Origin: Spirochaeta cellobiosiphila DSM 17781
Lineage (GTDB): Bacteria > Spirochaetota > Spirochaetia > DSM-17781
NCBI RefSeq assembly: GCF_000426705.1
Contig: NZ_KE384554.1
Span: forward strand, 124,001-188,000
Direction: 5' to 3'
DNA length: 64,000 bases
In this document: positions 1 through 9,521 of the stretch, one piece after another
How the letters are laid out: every line of letters begins with the position of its first letter
How positions within the stretch are numbered: position 1 is the stretch's first letter
Translations under genes and position numbers: made by a program
Notes under the pieces: model-generated
What the model was told of the DNA's origin: nothing
Database searches by the model: none
The model's input: the letters and a program-made list of their open reading frames with translations, nothing else

Positions 1-41
1 TTTTATGTCATAAGTCTAATTTTCATTTGAGTTTATAAGTG

Positions 42-57
42 TATAATGCCGTATAAT
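42..57 (+). promoter_or_regulatory. Two tandem TATAAT -10-like boxes
   Basis: Perfect TATAAT hexamers lie at 42-47 and 52-57. A TTGAGT at 27-32 could act as -35 for the second, but the 19-base spacing is long. If the second box is used, transcription would begin near 64, at or just before the in-frame ATGs at 64 and 70. The surrounding DNA is AT-rich, so chance matches are possible. Confidence 0.35.
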
Positions 58-1176
58 AGAAATATGAGGATGATTTGCGGACTACTACTTTTTTTATATC
101 TCTTTGTCAACACATTTGCAGCAGATATTGAAATAGATCAATTAGAGATGATTACTAAAGGCGATATTGAGAATGGTAATTTTGTATTAGATAGTCGAAT
201 AGATACAAATATATTGATTCAAGGTGGCTATAAATACGGAGGAGAATTAGGACTGAGCTTCGAAAATAACGACATCGAAAACATCTATGCAGATGACAAT
301 GATACTAGTGATCAAGCCATGCTTTTTAATCATGCAAATGTTGAAGTTAGAGATATATTTGGGTTTCCTTTAGAACTTAGTTATTTCATAGGAGAACAAA
401 AACCCTTTTTAACTGGTAATGAATTTACAGATATTTTTGCATCTGATGACATAACAACATACTATAAGGGATACTTTTATTTTTCTGATGGAGTCTTATA
501 TAACGGGTATTATCAACCCAAGGGAACAGGAGTTTCTTTTTCTACCACAAGAGCCCTCTCAAATCATTTTATTGGATCCACTTATCTATATCAAGATGGA
601 TTTTTAGGTGATGGTTATTACAGCCTAGATACCCGTGGCCTCTTAAATTATCAAGAGGTTAAAATAGAATTAACAGTTGGTACTAGTGTTCCTAAATCTA
701 AGTATAATGTTTATCGTGGTGGTATTTTCTTTTGGGCTAATGCAGGTGAGAATGGCTCATTCTTAGCTCAAGTTGGAATTCCTTATTGGGATCCTTATAT
801 TGATAAAAACTTTAGTACAGATATGTTTTATTTACTCTTTGAACCACGCTTAAAGTTTGGAATATTATCAATTATTACAACATTGTTTCATCATCCTAAA
901 TACTATTTACAGAAAGCTACAAATGAAGAAGGTACTATGGATATTAATTTTAACTTTCTTTTAGGCACACCACAAAAAAATCCAGTAACAGGAGGGCTAG
1001 AGACTAATCTTCGTGCAATTACAGTAGATGACCCCGAACTAAAGGTAGTGGTATCCCCTTATCTTAAACTGTTAGGTTCTGGTACATTTTGGGATATAAA
1101 GTTTAATTTCAAGGCAGTACCTTTTGATCAGAAAGATTTTTTTGAAGTTTTCTTAGGTGTCAGAGCGGAGTTCTAA
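46..1176 (+). CDS. Secreted protein, probable outer-membrane beta-barrel
   Basis: Function unknown. The 376-residue product opens with a hydrophobic signal-peptide-like stretch (residues 9-25, ending NTFA). The rest is rich in Gly, Tyr, Phe and Asp with short alternating hydrophobic segments, and the last residue is Phe, as is common in outer-membrane barrels. An in-frame stop at 28-30 rules out a longer form. No Shine-Dalgarno precedes ATG 46. Internal ATGs at 64 and 70 keep the signal peptide, and two TATAAT boxes (42-47, 52-57) suggest the true start may be one of these. The next gene begins 1 base after the stop and is probably co-transcribed. Confidence 0.65.
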   Translation: MPYNRNMRMICGLLLFLYLFVNTFAADIEIDQLEMITKGDIENGNFVLDSRIDTNILIQGGYKYGGELGLSFENNDIENIYADDNDTSDQAMLFNHANVEVRDIFGFPLELSYFIGEQKPFLTGNEFTDIFASDDITTYYKGYFYFSDGVLYNGYYQPKGTGVSFSTTRALSNHFIGSTYLYQDGFLGDGYYSLDTRGLLNYQEVKIELTVGTSVPKSKYNVYRGGIFFWANAGENGSFLAQVGIPYWDPYIDKNFSTDMFYLLFEPRLKFGILSIITTLFHHPKYYLQKATNEEGTMDINFNFLLGTPQKNPVTGGLETNLRAITVDDPELKVVVSPYLKLLGSGTFWDIKFNFKAVPFDQKDFFEVFLGVRAEF

Positions 1177-1177
1177 A

Positions 1178-2038
1178 ATGAAAATATTTTTTGCATTTTT
1201 TACATTTATAATGGTCGTATCAGCAAACATATACAGTTATGAACTAGGTTTTATAAGTCAAATAGGAAACCTTACACTTGGTAATCAGTCAACTACTTCA
1301 AATACGCAATTTGATGGATCTAAGTTATTCTATGGCGGTAGTGCCTATGCTATTCTCCCAGTTTATGATGATGTAACTTTTACTGGTGGTCTATTTTATG
1401 ATCCTATACTACGTTATGCAGTCAAGACTATTTTTGAATACCAAAAGAATTTCCTTAAATTTTCCTTTGGTCCCTATATGGGAAGTTTTAATAGTTTAAA
1501 TTACCCCTTAAAGCCTGGCTTACATACAGGTTTCAGAGTTGATCTACCAGGTTATGTTTTTGCCAGTTTGTCCTCAGACACTTCTATTGGATCAAATTTT
1601 GTTGATGAAGGTGATTATTCTCAATCTCTAAGTGACTTGCGTCTTGGTTTCTATGTAAAAAATGCTATATGTTCATTTCAACTGGAAACAAAAGAGTATT
1701 TATCAGAAGCAAGTAAAGGTATGATCAAAAACAGTAGAACAAGGTATGCGTTTTTAACTGATATTTATAAAAAAAATGTGCCTTATAGAATACTAATAAC
1801 AATGGCTTATCAAGATTTGACCACTATTTATCAATATTCTGACCAAGTAGAAATAAAAATTGGCTCCATAATATTAGGAAGCCGTCTTGAGTTTCAAGTT
1901 AATAATAAACTCAATATAATTGGAAGTGTTGATACAAGTGTATATAACTTCCCTCTTAATGGAACATCTACAACCAAGATAGATACAAATAAATTTATTT
2001 ATGATGCCTTACTTGGTATTAAGATAAAAATGGAGTAA
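1178..2038 (+). CDS. Secreted protein, barrel-like, unknown function
   Basis: A 286-residue product with a clear signal peptide (residues 1-20, MKIFF...NIYS) followed by a Gly/Tyr/Phe-rich region of short beta-like segments, resembling an outer-membrane or periplasmic barrel. The family is not recognised. I place the start at ATG 1178 because GGAG (1167-1170) lies 7 bases upstream; a GTG at 1157 would add 7 polar residues before the signal peptide. It follows the preceding barrel-like gene by 1 base, so the two are probably one transcript and functionally paired. Its stop abuts the stop of the convergent batE gene with no room for a terminator. Confidence 0.65.
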   Translation: MKIFFAFFTFIMVVSANIYSYELGFISQIGNLTLGNQSTTSNTQFDGSKLFYGGSAYAILPVYDDVTFTGGLFYDPILRYAVKTIFEYQKNFLKFSFGPYMGSFNSLNYPLKPGLHTGFRVDLPGYVFASLSSDTSIGSNFVDEGDYSQSLSDLRLGFYVKNAICSFQLETKEYLSEASKGMIKNSRTRYAFLTDIYKKNVPYRILITMAYQDLTTIYQYSDQVEIKIGSIILGSRLEFQVNNKLNIIGSVDTSVYNFPLNGTSTTKIDTNKFIYDALLGIKIKME

Positions 2039-2725
2039 TCAAAGTTTTGTAAATGCTGATTGGGGAGGAATCCAAAGTCTATTATTATTCTCAGTCATTA
2101 TTCTTATCCAGCCTCCATCAATCTTCAATATAACAAAAGAATTACCCTTATTTAATAGAGGACCTTTCTCAAACACCGTACTGTCCCCCCAATAAGTTAT
2201 AATATCTTTGGTTGCTAAACCTATGCTCGGAGTATGAAAAATGCTTATATTCATGATACAAAATATAATACAAATAGATACAATGATAAAACCTATCTTC
2301 CATTTTATGGATTGCTTATAAAATAAAATAAACATACCACAAATTATCATTAACCATAAAAGAACTCGAATAATAAAATTACTGTAAAAACCAAAAACAA
2401 TAGGTATGTTTAAGGGTGGGGTAATTGGTCCTATAAACCTTTCTCCCTCTTTCAACAATAAACTCGAAGGAAACAACTTTCTTCCCCTGTTAATAACAAG
2501 TTTAGCCGAATTCTTGTTATTCTTCAGATAGAATATCTGAGCTAAATTATAGTAATCTCTGGCCGAAGAGAATGGACTCTTTATTATTTTATCTTTTAAC
2601 TCTGTTAGTTTGTTTTCTGATATAAAATTTGTGTTCTCCATAATTTTTGGTCTCATACTTTCCCAATCAATAGCATTAGAAAATTGAGGTTGTAACAACA
2701 ATAATATGTAAAAAAAATGCTTCAT
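2039..2725 (-). CDS. batE: BatE-like TPR/SH3 membrane protein
   Basis: Last gene of the Bat operon. The 228 residues show a signal peptide (1-18), a TPR-like helical pair (about 55-95, SARDYYNLAQIFYLKNNKNS), two membrane segments (about 110-165) and a C-terminal SH3-like beta region whose GGWIRI strand is typical of bacterial SH3 domains. This TPR-membrane-SH3 order is that of BatE proteins. The function is inferred from family and context: an envelope complex built around the BatA/BatB vWA proteins. GAGG lies 8 bases before the ATG. The gene starts 5 bases after batD ends. Confidence 0.75.
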   Translation of the reverse strand: MKHFFYILLLLQPQFSNAIDWESMRPKIMENTNFISENKLTELKDKIIKSPFSSARDYYNLAQIFYLKNNKNSAKLVINRGRKLFPSSLLLKEGERFIGPITPPLNIPIVFGFYSNFIIRVLLWLMIICGMFILFYKQSIKWKIGFIIVSICIIFCIMNISIFHTPSIGLATKDIITYWGDSTVFEKGPLLNKGNSFVILKIDGGWIRIMTENNNRLWIPPQSAFTKL

Positions 2726-2730
2726 TTTAT

Positions 2731-4389
2731 CTACCTCAATATCGATCTAATTATTTTTCTAGCAGGAATATACTTTATCTCGATCTTTGTTGGTGAATAT
2801 AGAATCATTTCCCAATCATTTATGAACTTTAAAATCTCTTTGTCCTCCATACTTTTCTTCTTAAGTTGCTCTAAATTAGTATAGTTACTATTGTGAACAA
2901 ATAAGCATACCTCATCCCACAATTGCAACCATTTTTGTATATCACAATCTTTTTCTATTTTTGACGCTTTCTTAATCAAATGATACTTATATAAATATCT
3001 GAAAATATAGATTAATCTATAATCATGTATATATATTGAGAAAATTACTAAAATAACAGTGATTATAAACAAGGGAAATACAAAAACATTTATAAACATA
3101 AATAGATAATCAAGTACACTATTATTTCTTATGCTTTGAAATCCTGGTGTTACAACAATTTCCTTTGATCTATCATTAGGACTTAAAGATAAATCAAAAC
3201 CAACATTCTCTACATTGGATACCTTCACTTTTATTGGGGGTATTTTAAAAACTTCATATTTAGATACTTCAGGATCAAAATACGGAATTTCAATAGGAGG
3301 TATTTCATCGATACTACTATCTTTGGGCCGAATTCTGTATTCCACTCTTAATGTATCTGGTGAAATTAGATGTGAAGATAATTTTTCAACTTTAAAATCA
3401 GACCAGTTCAGGTTTGACTCGAATTGCGGAATATTCTTATTCATAGACAAAGATACACCACTTATTTCTATTGACATTTTGACAGGATCACCAACTTTGA
3501 AATTCGTATTTATTACATCATTGTGAGCTTTTATGGTGCCAATTAAACCATTGTATAATGGAGGTCGGTTTTTCTTAGGAAGATCATCTATAATAAATGA
3601 TAAATCCTGAGATTGTAGGGATATATCGCTATAAACAGGTTCTCGATGGGATCTGCCCCAGATATCTTTTGTTACTCTTTCAGAAGTTACCCCTTTTAAG
3701 TTAAGACTTATATGTGAAGTTGATGATAGATCATGAGAACCGTTATATAGAAAGGAAAAACTTAATGAAGAAAATTGTTTGCCGTTTAGAATTTCAGCAC
3801 TATGCTTAGCTAATATCTTTTTTCCATGATACAGTATTACATAAGTATCATCATTAGAGGAATCTGGTTCATCATAGGGAATATATTTCTGTTCGGAATC
3901 TAATAGAGGAATATCAAATTCTAATTCTCTCGCTTCTTTTCTAAATAAAAACTTAACCATAATTGGGATAAGCTCTCCAACATAATATTTTTCTTTCTCA
4001 GTCTTATACTGAAGTTTGTAGTCGGAATAAACAATTAATTTATGAACACATACAGAAATTGGCTTAGTATAATATTCTCTGCCATTCAGAGTTATAGAAT
4101 AAGGGGGAATAATATAATTACCAGTCTCATCAAAACTTAGGATCCAGTTTTGACTAAATATATTGGATGAAATATATGTCCCCCCAATATATTTACTCAA
4201 AATACCCGGAGGAAAAATAATGTTGGGTTTATCCCACTTGGAAACTCCTTTAATCTGAATTGAAAAAGTAACATTCTCTCCAATAGTTATTGTGTCGTTA
4301 TCAATAAACGCATCAATTCCAATTTGATCATCAGCCCATAGAGTAAAAAAAACATTAAAAATAAAAAATAAAAACAGCTTTTTTACCAA
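2731..4389 (-). CDS. batD: BatD oxygen-tolerance protein
   Basis: A 552-residue membrane-anchored periplasmic protein. It has a signal peptide (1-19), then repeated Ig-like beta domains; the first (DNDTITIGENVTFSIQIKG) matches the usual BatD opening. One transmembrane helix near 430-452 is followed by a charged cytoplasmic tail of about 100 residues. BatD is known from Bacteroides, Leptospira and Francisella as part of the aerotolerance locus, where mutants show envelope or stress phenotypes; its biochemical role is unsettled. It overlaps the end of batC by 7 bases, indicating translational coupling. Confidence 0.85.
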   Translation of the reverse strand: MVKKLFLFFIFNVFFTLWADDQIGIDAFIDNDTITIGENVTFSIQIKGVSKWDKPNIIFPPGILSKYIGGTYISSNIFSQNWILSFDETGNYIIPPYSITLNGREYYTKPISVCVHKLIVYSDYKLQYKTEKEKYYVGELIPIMVKFLFRKEARELEFDIPLLDSEQKYIPYDEPDSSNDDTYVILYHGKKILAKHSAEILNGKQFSSLSFSFLYNGSHDLSSTSHISLNLKGVTSERVTKDIWGRSHREPVYSDISLQSQDLSFIIDDLPKKNRPPLYNGLIGTIKAHNDVINTNFKVGDPVKMSIEISGVSLSMNKNIPQFESNLNWSDFKVEKLSSHLISPDTLRVEYRIRPKDSSIDEIPPIEIPYFDPEVSKYEVFKIPPIKVKVSNVENVGFDLSLSPNDRSKEIVVTPGFQSIRNNSVLDYLFMFINVFVFPLFIITVILVIFSIYIHDYRLIYIFRYLYKYHLIKKASKIEKDCDIQKWLQLWDEVCLFVHNSNYTNLEQLKKKSMEDKEILKFINDWEMILYSPTKIEIKYIPARKIIRSILR

Positions 4390-5111
4390 TTTTTGTCAAC
4401 TTCCTCCCACGTCTCACTTTTGTTAAATCCATGTTCTAGTTGTTTTATATACTTTTGTGTTGTATCTGTATTATTTTTGAATGTATCCTCTTCATTTAGT
4501 TGATTCGCACGTTTGAGATAATCAATAGCATTTTGTTGATTTATTTTTGCCTTATCCAAATTTCCTTTTTCTAACTCACTAATAGCATCTTTCATTTGGT
4601 TAACGGCAATATTAAGAGCTCCGTTTTTACCATCATTTATCATTTCTAATTTTTTTAACAGATCATGTTGACTAGACGAGACATTGTTCTGGCTAAACAT
4701 TAGTTCTTTTTGTTGTTTGTATAAATCCTTTATTTGATCTGACAAATTATTATGATCAGCAGTGCCTTGAGAATTATGATTATTTGATTGCTTTTCAAGT
4801 ATTTTACTTTTAACAATTTCCAAATTACGAAGTGCATCATCATTAATATGATATGCTAGGCTTCGCAATAAAGCACTTTTACTTTTGTTATAGTACTGTT
4901 CTGCCATATAGGAGTCATTTGAGGTTTTATCACCTAATATAGCATATAGAGTACCTAAATTATAATATAAGATTGCTTTATCAGATTTATTATTTTCCAG
5001 AATAATATCTTCTCTGGTATTCTTTATTTGATCTAATATTTGTTTGGTATCATTACCAAAAGAGTTTATAATGACTATGCAAATAAAAATAAAACAGTAT
5101 ACAGCTTTCAT
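4383..5111 (-). CDS. batC: BatC-like TPR protein
   Basis: A 242-residue secreted protein with a hydrophobic leader (1-18) and a TPR-like region (about 45-100, with ILYYNLGTLYAILGD) followed by a polar Lys/Asn/Gln-rich helical stretch. Position between batB and batD, and a TPR fold with little else, identify it as BatC. It probably scaffolds the periplasmic side of the Bat complex (inference). It overlaps batB by 4 bases and batD by 7. The sequence is divergent enough that context carries much of the call. Confidence 0.75.
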   Translation of the reverse strand: MKAVYCFIFICIVIINSFGNDTKQILDQIKNTREDIILENNKSDKAILYYNLGTLYAILGDKTSNDSYMAEQYYNKSKSALLRSLAYHINDDALRNLEIVKSKILEKQSNNHNSQGTADHNNLSDQIKDLYKQQKELMFSQNNVSSSQHDLLKKLEMINDGKNGALNIAVNQMKDAISELEKGNLDKAKINQQNAIDYLKRANQLNEEDTFKNNTDTTQKYIKQLEHGFNKSETWEEVDKNW

Positions 5112-6019
5112 TTTCGTACTAGTCTATATATACCAAATGCAAACAAGAAAAACACCGTTATCCCTAGGTTTAGTTGATAAATAACTTCATTATTCTGTTT
5201 GTTTCTGGTACTTATGTCTAAACCATTCGTTTTTAAGTTATTAAACAATTTAATAAAATCTAAATTATTTGTGCCCATAGGAATATATGTATTCAAAGAA
5301 CTACTTTCTCCTATTGATTTGAGTGTCGCTTCTTCCAATCTACTAACAACAGGTTGACCCAAATATTGTAGAGGTTCACCTTCCCCATTTAGTACAAGAG
5401 AATAAGAATCAGCATTACCTACACCTATTGTTATAATAGGAATTTCTTTTTGGTTAATCTCTTTTACAATTTCCATAAGATAACTATCCTGATCACCACC
5501 ATCGGATATTAAAATAATTATTACATCCTGATCACTAGAAACCATATAGTTATCAATAAAACGAAAAGCATCACCAATTAAACTGCCACCACGGGACACA
5601 CTTTTGGTTGAAAGTTGATTAATAGCCTCTTTAACAAATGTTAAATCAGATGTAACTGGAGACTTTAGAACTGAGGACCCTGCAAAAGCGACAACCCCCA
5701 TTTTTACACCTTTTATACTATCTAAAGAATCTGATATATCATTCTTAATTTTTTCAAGACGATTAGGGTATACATCCTGAGTTAGCATAGATTGACTTAC
5801 ATCTACAGCCAGTATTATGGAAAAATTTGAACTAGTACGATGAGATACAGTTTTCTTTGTAAAAGGATAAAACGATAATGTCATCATAAAAATTGTTAAT
5901 AATAGTAAAATACTGGATACAATAGAATAAGAAAGGTTTAAAGCTCTATAAACTTTTTTCTTGTTATATTCTCTATGTAATAACATAAAAAAAAATACAG
6001 GAAAGAGTAAAAAAATCAT
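5108..6019 (-). CDS. batB: BatB vWA-domain membrane protein
   Basis: 303 residues. Two N-terminal membrane helices (about 1-15 and 31-52), a von Willebrand A domain from about 66 with intact MIDAS motif DVSQS (Asp73, Ser75, Ser77), and a C-terminal helix near 282-300. This layout is typical of BatA/BatB and suggests a divalent-metal-dependent protein-binding surface next to the membrane. It overlaps batA by 4 bases and batC by 4 bases. BatA and BatB are paralogues and the labels follow gene order. Confidence 0.88.
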   Translation of the reverse strand: MIFLLFPVFFFMLLHREYNKKKVYRALNLSYSIVSSILLLLTIFMMTLSFYPFTKKTVSHRTSSNFSIILAVDVSQSMLTQDVYPNRLEKIKNDISDSLDSIKGVKMGVVAFAGSSVLKSPVTSDLTFVKEAINQLSTKSVSRGGSLIGDAFRFIDNYMVSSDQDVIIILISDGGDQDSYLMEIVKEINQKEIPIITIGVGNADSYSLVLNGEGEPLQYLGQPVVSRLEEATLKSIGESSSLNTYIPMGTNNLDFIKLFNNLKTNGLDISTRNKQNNEVIYQLNLGITVFFLFAFGIYRLVRK

Positions 6020-6990
6020 AAATCCAACCTTTTTACTATAAAGGTGTCAATAAATACAAAAACCAGTAACAAAATATAACTCAAATAAAGAAATAGTCTG
6101 TAATGATTTTTCTTAAAATCTTCTTGATTATATTTCATCTCATCTAATTCTAGATTATTAATAGCTTCGATTGCGTTTTTTAATTCTTTGTTGTTTCCCG
6201 CTAGAATAAATTGCCCCCCTGTAGAAGAAGCAATTGACTTTAATATTTTTTGATCTACCGATGATTGAACAGGGATTGTTTGTTGTCCAAACAATGTATT
6301 TTGAATTACATATCCTTCCATATTAAAACCGATAGTGTAAACCTTAATTCCCCAATTTTCTATTAAGTTTAAAGCTTCATTAGTGGTATATTGACCAGAA
6401 TTACTATTACCATCTGTTAACAAAACAATAATTTTACTTTTAATATCCAATTCTTTTAGACGAGAAGCCCCTAGTAATAAAGCATCACCTAAACTTGTTC
6501 CATCTTCTTCCTTTGTCTTAACAATATCTATATTATCTGTAAAATCCTTCAATACCTCATGTGACATGGTTAAGGGACATAAGGTTTCTACATATTTTGA
6601 GAAGCTAATTAAGCCAATTAAATCATTTGGACGTTTATCTATAAAATCAATATAAGAAGATTTAGCTAAATCAATACGTCGAACACCTGAATACGGATCA
6701 GTAAAAACTCCCATACTTCCTGATCTATCCAATATCATCTCTATTGCTATTCCTTTATTATCAGGATACTTTTTCTTAATCCCCCAAAGAGGTCCAGCTA
6801 ATGAAACTACAAGAAGAATATATACGATAGATATTAATATTTGACTTAGTTTACTCAATAAAAAAGGGGTACTTCTTTCTATTGTATGGGATTTAAAAGA
6901 TGGGACTTTTATATTTTTCTTTGAGGGTAATAAAAAAATGAACGATGGTATAATCAAAATCAAAAATATTGGATCAGCAAAAGTGATCAT
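6016..6990 (-). CDS. batA: BatA vWA-domain membrane protein
   Basis: 324 residues. Membrane helices lie near 5-22 and 48-68, then a vWA domain whose MIDAS reads DRSGS (Asp88, Ser90, Ser92), with later conserved Thr and Asp positions (EEDGTSLGDAL; LLTDG), and a C-terminal membrane helix near 298-318. This is the canonical BatA architecture. BatA and BatB are thought to form an inner-membrane complex with BatC, BatD and BatE that acts together with the MoxR ATPase. Four-base overlaps with both neighbours indicate a tightly coupled operon. Confidence 0.9.
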   Translation of the reverse strand: MITFADPIFLILIIPSFIFLLPSKKNIKVPSFKSHTIERSTPFLLSKLSQILISIVYILLVVSLAGPLWGIKKKYPDNKGIAIEMILDRSGSMGVFTDPYSGVRRIDLAKSSYIDFIDKRPNDLIGLISFSKYVETLCPLTMSHEVLKDFTDNIDIVKTKEEDGTSLGDALLLGASRLKELDIKSKIIVLLTDGNSNSGQYTTNEALNLIENWGIKVYTIGFNMEGYVIQNTLFGQQTIPVQSSVDQKILKSIASSTGGQFILAGNNKELKNAIEAINNLELDEMKYNQEDFKKNHYRLFLYLSYILLLVFVFIDTFIVKRLDL

Positions 6991-7712
6991 GTTTCCCGTT
7001 CCTTATACCTAATAATTAAGCTCCAGTCTTTTTGTAATTGCTTATCCTCAAAAGAAGTACCTTTAAATATATAAATCGAGGATCTTCTTTCGAAATCTCT
7101 AATATCTGGAATATTTTTAATTTCTTTAGAGAGTCCATGATAGCACTGACGAAGATATCTGTACTTATCCAATCCATTATCAAACGCTATTGAAAGTCTT
7201 TCATCTTTATTTATTAAAGTCTTTTTTTTAATTGAACAATATACTTTATAGCTTAACCACAGAACCAAAGTTAACAAAAAAACAATAATTAAAACAAACC
7301 AGCTTTTATCTTTTCTAACAGTTCTTATAGGAGAATACTCATTAGTACTACCAATAATATTTGATTTTCTCACATTTATTTTTTTCATGCTTTTACCAAA
7401 TGGTACTGGTATTTCATATACACCTTTTTGTTCGGGAATAACTCTTAATATCACTGAATTATTTGTTTGCTCGTCAATAGATACAATATTCCAATTTTCC
7501 AGATTAGCAAACTGGATATTAGATTTATTGTTGAATAACCAAGTGACTGTCAAAACATCAGAAGTACTTAGCGTATCTGGATGCCATTTAACAATAACTT
7601 CATTATCATCTTTTATAACAGTAAAGGAAGACGTAAGAACCTTTTTATGCTGAAAACATCCCATAAAAAGGAACAAAAATATTATAGAAAAAAGTATGAA
7701 GGTCTTATCCAT
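6987..7712 (-). CDS. Putative lipoprotein or bitopic protein of the Bat operon
   Basis: 241 residues, family not recognised with certainty; it occupies the place where DUF4381-like proteins sit in other bat/moxR operons. The N-terminus ends in a lipobox-like LFMGC (Cys19). A beta-rich region of about 110 residues with a strand reading EQKGVYEIPVPFG follows, then a strong membrane helix (138-158) and a basic C-terminal segment. The likely layout is a small outside domain and a cytosolic tail (inference). It overlaps the DUF58 gene by 8 bases and batA by 4. If Cys19 is not lipidated, residues 5-19 are a plain signal or anchor. Confidence 0.6.
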   Translation of the reverse strand: MDKTFILFSIIFLFLFMGCFQHKKVLTSSFTVIKDDNEVIVKWHPDTLSTSDVLTVTWLFNNKSNIQFANLENWNIVSIDEQTNNSVILRVIPEQKGVYEIPVPFGKSMKKINVRKSNIIGSTNEYSPIRTVRKDKSWFVLIIVFLLTLVLWLSYKVYCSIKKKTLINKDERLSIAFDNGLDKYRYLRQCYHGLSKEIKNIPDIRDFERRSSIYIFKGTSFEDKQLQKDWSLIIRYKERET

Positions 7713-8541
7713 AGTTTATCTTGTTTCTCTGATTAAAAAAAACATATAAAGAATCAAAGTAATCGTCATATTCATTTATAATAATCTCATTAATATCCTT
7801 GTAACCATTCGATATATTCTCTTTAGTTTCAGTTGTGTATATTTCTCTATATTTACCAGTCTCACTCTCAACAAGAGGTAATATAAATCCAGACGGTAAT
7901 TGTTTTTCTATAGGTGATATTAATCTTATGGCTATCAGATCATTATTACTACCTAATTTCTTCAAAGAGTTCTCATATTTACTATCATAGAAATCACTTA
8001 ATACAAAAATTATATCACCCCTGTTAATGAATTTACTCAATGTATCAAGAGCCATTTTTATATCTGTCATTAAAGACATTGGTGATACCCCCAGAATCTC
8101 TTTTAATATCTTTTGACAATGAGTTCTACCTTTTTTTGGGGGAATATAATTTTCTATTCTATCAGAAAACAGTAATAATCCAACACGATCATTATTTAAC
8201 TGAGCAACTATAGTAATAAGAGAAGCTAACTCAGCCATCGTTTCTATTTTGGGTTTACCATTAAATTCTACATAACAGCTCTCAGATACGTCAATCACTA
8301 TATGGATTTGTAATTCTCTTTCTTCTTTAAAAGTCTTTATATAAGGAATACCTGCTCTTGCTGTTACATTCCAATCAATATGTCTTACATCATCGCCTGG
8401 AGTGTACTCTCTTACCTCCATAAATTCCAAACCATGCCCATGAAAAGCACTATCATAACTACCAAGAAGAAGAGTACTAACCCTTTTTTTTATGAGCATT
8501 TCTAATTTTTTAGCTTTTTGGAATAATTCTTTTTCATTCAT
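7705..8541 (-). CDS. DUF58-family protein
   Basis: A 278-residue soluble protein with the DUF58 signature REYTPGDDVRHIDWNVTAR (residues 44-62) followed by a vWA-like domain with DVSES (84-88). DUF58 proteins nearly always sit directly after a MoxR AAA+ ATPase and before vWA membrane proteins, as here. They are thought to be adaptors in MoxR chaperone systems. It overlaps moxR by 4 bases (ATGA) and the next gene by 8. The length is usual for the family. Confidence 0.88.
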   Translation of the reverse strand: MNEKELFQKAKKLEMLIKKRVSTLLLGSYDSAFHGHGLEFMEVREYTPGDDVRHIDWNVTARAGIPYIKTFKEERELQIHIVIDVSESCYVEFNGKPKIETMAELASLITIVAQLNNDRVGLLLFSDRIENYIPPKKGRTHCQKILKEILGVSPMSLMTDIKMALDTLSKFINRGDIIFVLSDFYDSKYENSLKKLGSNNDLIAIRLISPIEKQLPSGFILPLVESETGKYREIYTTETKENISNGYKDINEIIINEYDDYFDSLYVFFNQRNKINYG

Positions 8542-9521
8542 GGTATTGGTATAATCTTAATAATACTATCAATTATCTCATCACTATTTATTTCTTTGGC
8601 AAGTGCTTCATAAGACAAGACTAATCTATGTCTTAATATTGGTTTAGATACTTCAATAACATCATTGGGAATAACATAGGTTCGTCCACTCATTAATGCA
8701 TTAGCTTTTGATGCAAGAACTAAATTAATAGTTGCTCGGGGAGAAACTCCATAATCTATGTAGTCTTTCATTTTTGAATCATAAAAATCAGAGTGTCGTG
8801 TACATTGAACGATATCAACTATATATTCTTCTAAACTCACATCTATATATATCTCATCAATGAGTTTTGATATTTGTAGAATATCATCAAAGCTAGCAAC
8901 AGGCTTAATAGAATCATCAATATTCTTCTTACCCCGCCTTCTTAATATTTGAAGTTCATGATCTTTTTGGGGATAGTTTACTATTAATTTCATCATAAAT
9001 CTATCTACTTGAGCTTCTGGTAAAGGATAGGTTCCATCCTGATCTATTGGATTCTGTGTAGCCATAACCATAAATGGTAAATCAAGATCAAAGGTATCTT
9101 CTCCAATTGTTACTTGTCTTTCTTCCATTGCTTCCAACAAAGCTGATTGAACTTTTGCAGGAGATCGGTTGATCTCATCTGCTAAAATTATATTTGTAAA
9201 GATAGGACCTTTTTTAGGAAAGAAATCTTCATGTTGAGGACTATAAATCTGTGTCCCAATAATATCAGCTGGCAATAAATCAGGAGTAAATTGAATACGG
9301 CCATATCCACCACCAACAAGACTCGATAAAGTCTTTACAGTTAATGTTTTTGCTACACCAGGAACGCCCTCTATTAATACATGCTGACCACAGATAAGTA
9401 CGATCATTAAATTCTTTATTAATTTTTCCTGACCAATTATTCTATCAGACATTTCTCGAATAATATTATCTAAAATCTCAACAGACCTTTCAACTTTTAC
9501 TTCGAGTTCCTCTTGTAACAA
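8538..9521 (-). CDS. moxR: MoxR-family AAA+ ATPase (TTG start)
   Basis: AAA+ ATPase of the MoxR family, first gene of the bat operon, presumed to remodel or load metal or partner proteins on the vWA proteins encoded downstream. Numbered from the proposed start, Walker A GVPGVAKT is at 52-59, Walker B IILADEIN at 111-118 and sensor-1 ATQNP at 144-148. The longest open frame begins at 9617, but its first 32 residues are unlike MoxR. TTG 9521 has AGAGGAG 8-13 bases upstream and gives 327 residues, the usual family length, so I prefer it. It overlaps the DUF58 gene by 4 bases. Confidence 0.88.
   Translation of the reverse strand: MLQEELEVKVERSVEILDNIIREMSDRIIGQEKLIKNLMIVLICGQHVLIEGVPGVAKTLTVKTLSSLVGGGYGRIQFTPDLLPADIIGTQIYSPQHEDFFPKKGPIFTNIILADEINRSPAKVQSALLEAMEERQVTIGEDTFDLDLPFMVMATQNPIDQDGTYPLPEAQVDRFMMKLIVNYPQKDHELQILRRRGKKNIDDSIKPVASFDDILQISKLIDEIYIDVSLEEYIVDIVQCTRHSDFYDSKMKDYIDYGVSPRATINLVLASKANALMSGRTYVIPNDVIEVSKPILRHRLVLSYEALAKEINSDEIIDSIIKIIPIP

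Noticed and set aside
1157-1177. GTG start upstream of the second barrel-like gene
   Set aside because: ATG 1178 has a well-placed GGAG and begins the signal peptide; the GTG would add a polar extension within the preceding gene.
3215-3526. 103-residue plus-strand open frame inside batD
   Set aside because: It is antisense to a beta-rich BatD domain, with no ribosome-binding site or family match.
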